Source: Candidatus Methylomirabilota bacterium (GTDB taxonomy: Bacteria; Methylomirabilota; Methylomirabilia; Methylomirabilales; CSP1-5). From it: DNA of 40,994 bases. Shown one piece after another: positions 40,129 to 40,994 of the stretch. A program made the position numbers and the translations under genes. The notes under the pieces were generated by a model. That model was not told the DNA's origin. It was given only the letters and a program-made list of their open reading frames with translations, and did not search any database. The DNA is taken from the NCBI GenBank assembly GCA_019456075.1, contig VRUN01000007.1:1-40994 (forward strand), given 5' to 3'. Position 1 is the stretch's first letter. Each line of letters opens with the position of its first letter.

Positions 40129-40338
40129 TTACCTCTTTTCCCGTTCGCGATACGAGTCACCGTTATTCAGTCTTATGATGACCTCCAATGGTTGATAGGG
40201 GCCCGGGATGCGGAGCGCCTTTTTGGCCGCCTCGAGGTTCTTCTGGTCGAAATAGACTAAATGGCACACCTCCCGCACCATCAGGTGTTCGGAGTCGCGG
40301 GCTAGCCGTTCACGGTCGTCGGTATCGGTGTCACACAC
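40129..40338 (-). pseudogene. detached MOSC-type 3-alpha domain fragment
   Basis: 'DSEHLMVREVCHLVYFDQKNLEAAKKALRIPG' duplicates the C-terminus of the MOSC protein at 38616..39317; could instead be a small real ORF. Confidence 0.6.
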
Positions 40339-40994
40339 CCACCACCACGTTGGTCTTGGGCTTGGAACAGCAGATCAGCACCGATCCCTGGGGGGGAAGC
40401 TCCAGTGGCTCTTGAACGTACTCTACTTCACCTTCCTCGAGCGTGCATTTACAGGTATGACATATCCCAGATCGACAGCTGTAATCCGGGCTCAATCCAT
40501 TTGCCTCAGCGAGGTCGAGGATACTTTCAAAAGACGGATTCCAGTTTGCCTTGAGCCCCGACTTGGAAAATGTCACCTCGATTTCTTCGCAGCACTCAGA
40601 AACTGCTGCGGCACGCTTTGGTGTCGCAACCTTTGCCCTCTCTGTCAGCGCAGAGGCCGGCCCGAAAAACTCGTAATGAATCCGCGACTCAGGGACCCCC
40701 CAGGCAAGCAGGCCATTGAACAGCGATTTCATGAAGGGTGTGGGACCACACACATAGAAATCGAAGTCTGTGCTGGGCAGCAGACGTTTTAGGAGTTCGA
40801 CATTCACGTGTCCCTCGTCATCATAGTCGCGTCCTACGGTGTCTTCGGGCAAGGGTCTGCTGTATCGAATGTGTACGTGGACGTTGCTGTTTTCTTCGGC
40901 AACCCGCCGGACATGTTTACCCAAGGCATGCTCCCGGCTGTTTCGGCTGCCGTGAATAAACCATGTCGGTCGGTTCGAACCCGCATCAACGATG
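40331..40994 (-). CDS. ferredoxin-NADP reductase / 2Fe-2S ferredoxin fusion oxidoreductase (N-terminus beyond window)
   Basis: 'PTWFIHGSRNSREHALGKHVRRV', 'FDFYVCGPTPFMKSL', 2Fe-2S 'DYSCRSGICHTCKCTLEEGEVEYVQEP...VLICCSKP'; frame open to window end. Confidence 0.92.
   Translation of the reverse strand, partial: IVDAGSNRPTWFIHGSRNSREHALGKHVRRVAEENSNVHVHIRYSRPLPEDTVGRDYDDEGHVNVELLKRLLPSTDFDFYVCGPTPFMKSLFNGLLAWGVPESRIHYEFFGPASALTERAKVATPKRAAAVSECCEEIEVTFSKSGLKANWNPSFESILDLAEANGLSPDYSCRSGICHTCKCTLEEGEVEYVQEPLELPPQGSVLICCSKPKTNVVVGV

Overview
This 41-kb bacterial window is mostly housekeeping and accessory metabolism. It contains the C-terminus of a sigma54-type activator, an aminotransferase-serA-hisZ-purA cluster (minus strand), a thioredoxin/TlpA-like gene, an EamA permease with uppS, and a complete pyrR-pyrB-pyrC-carA-carB-pyrK-pyrD operon (minus strand). 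These are followed by ligA, an M48 protease, a TPR protein, an adenine-deaminase-like gene, an MqnA/MqnD-family gene, an SDR, HAD, NUDIX and alpha/beta-hydrolase genes, two CBS proteins, a peptidase-T-like gene, an acyl-AMP-ligase/ACP/acyltransferase fusion, and a MOSC/DUF427/ferredoxin-reductase cluster at the right edge. The most notable signals are these. (1) A probable undescribed selenoprotein at 6776-7303: a secreted TlpA/thioredoxin-fold protein whose only internal stop, TGA at 6980-6982, falls exactly on the first Cys of the CxxC motif (WHSG-U-PGC-QRES). A SECIS-like hairpin follows it (CGGGA-GTC-TCCCG, loop G 18 nt downstream). (2) Families of degenerate 7-bp tandem repeats, with several different words all at 7-nt periodicity. 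They concentrate in the pyr operon, both between genes and in-frame inside pyrD, pyrK, carB, carA and pyrC, including between the [2Fe-2S] cysteine ligands of PyrK. (3) A readable pyr leader: sigma70-like promoter, PyrR-binding-loop match, Shine-Dalgarno plus 17-aa leader ORF, and mutually exclusive antiterminator and terminator. Further observations are a +1 frameshifted gene near 31.88 kb, a candidate structured RNA at 26.42-26.64 kb, and a duplicated MOSC 3-alpha segment. All calls are by eye; no database search or folding software was run.
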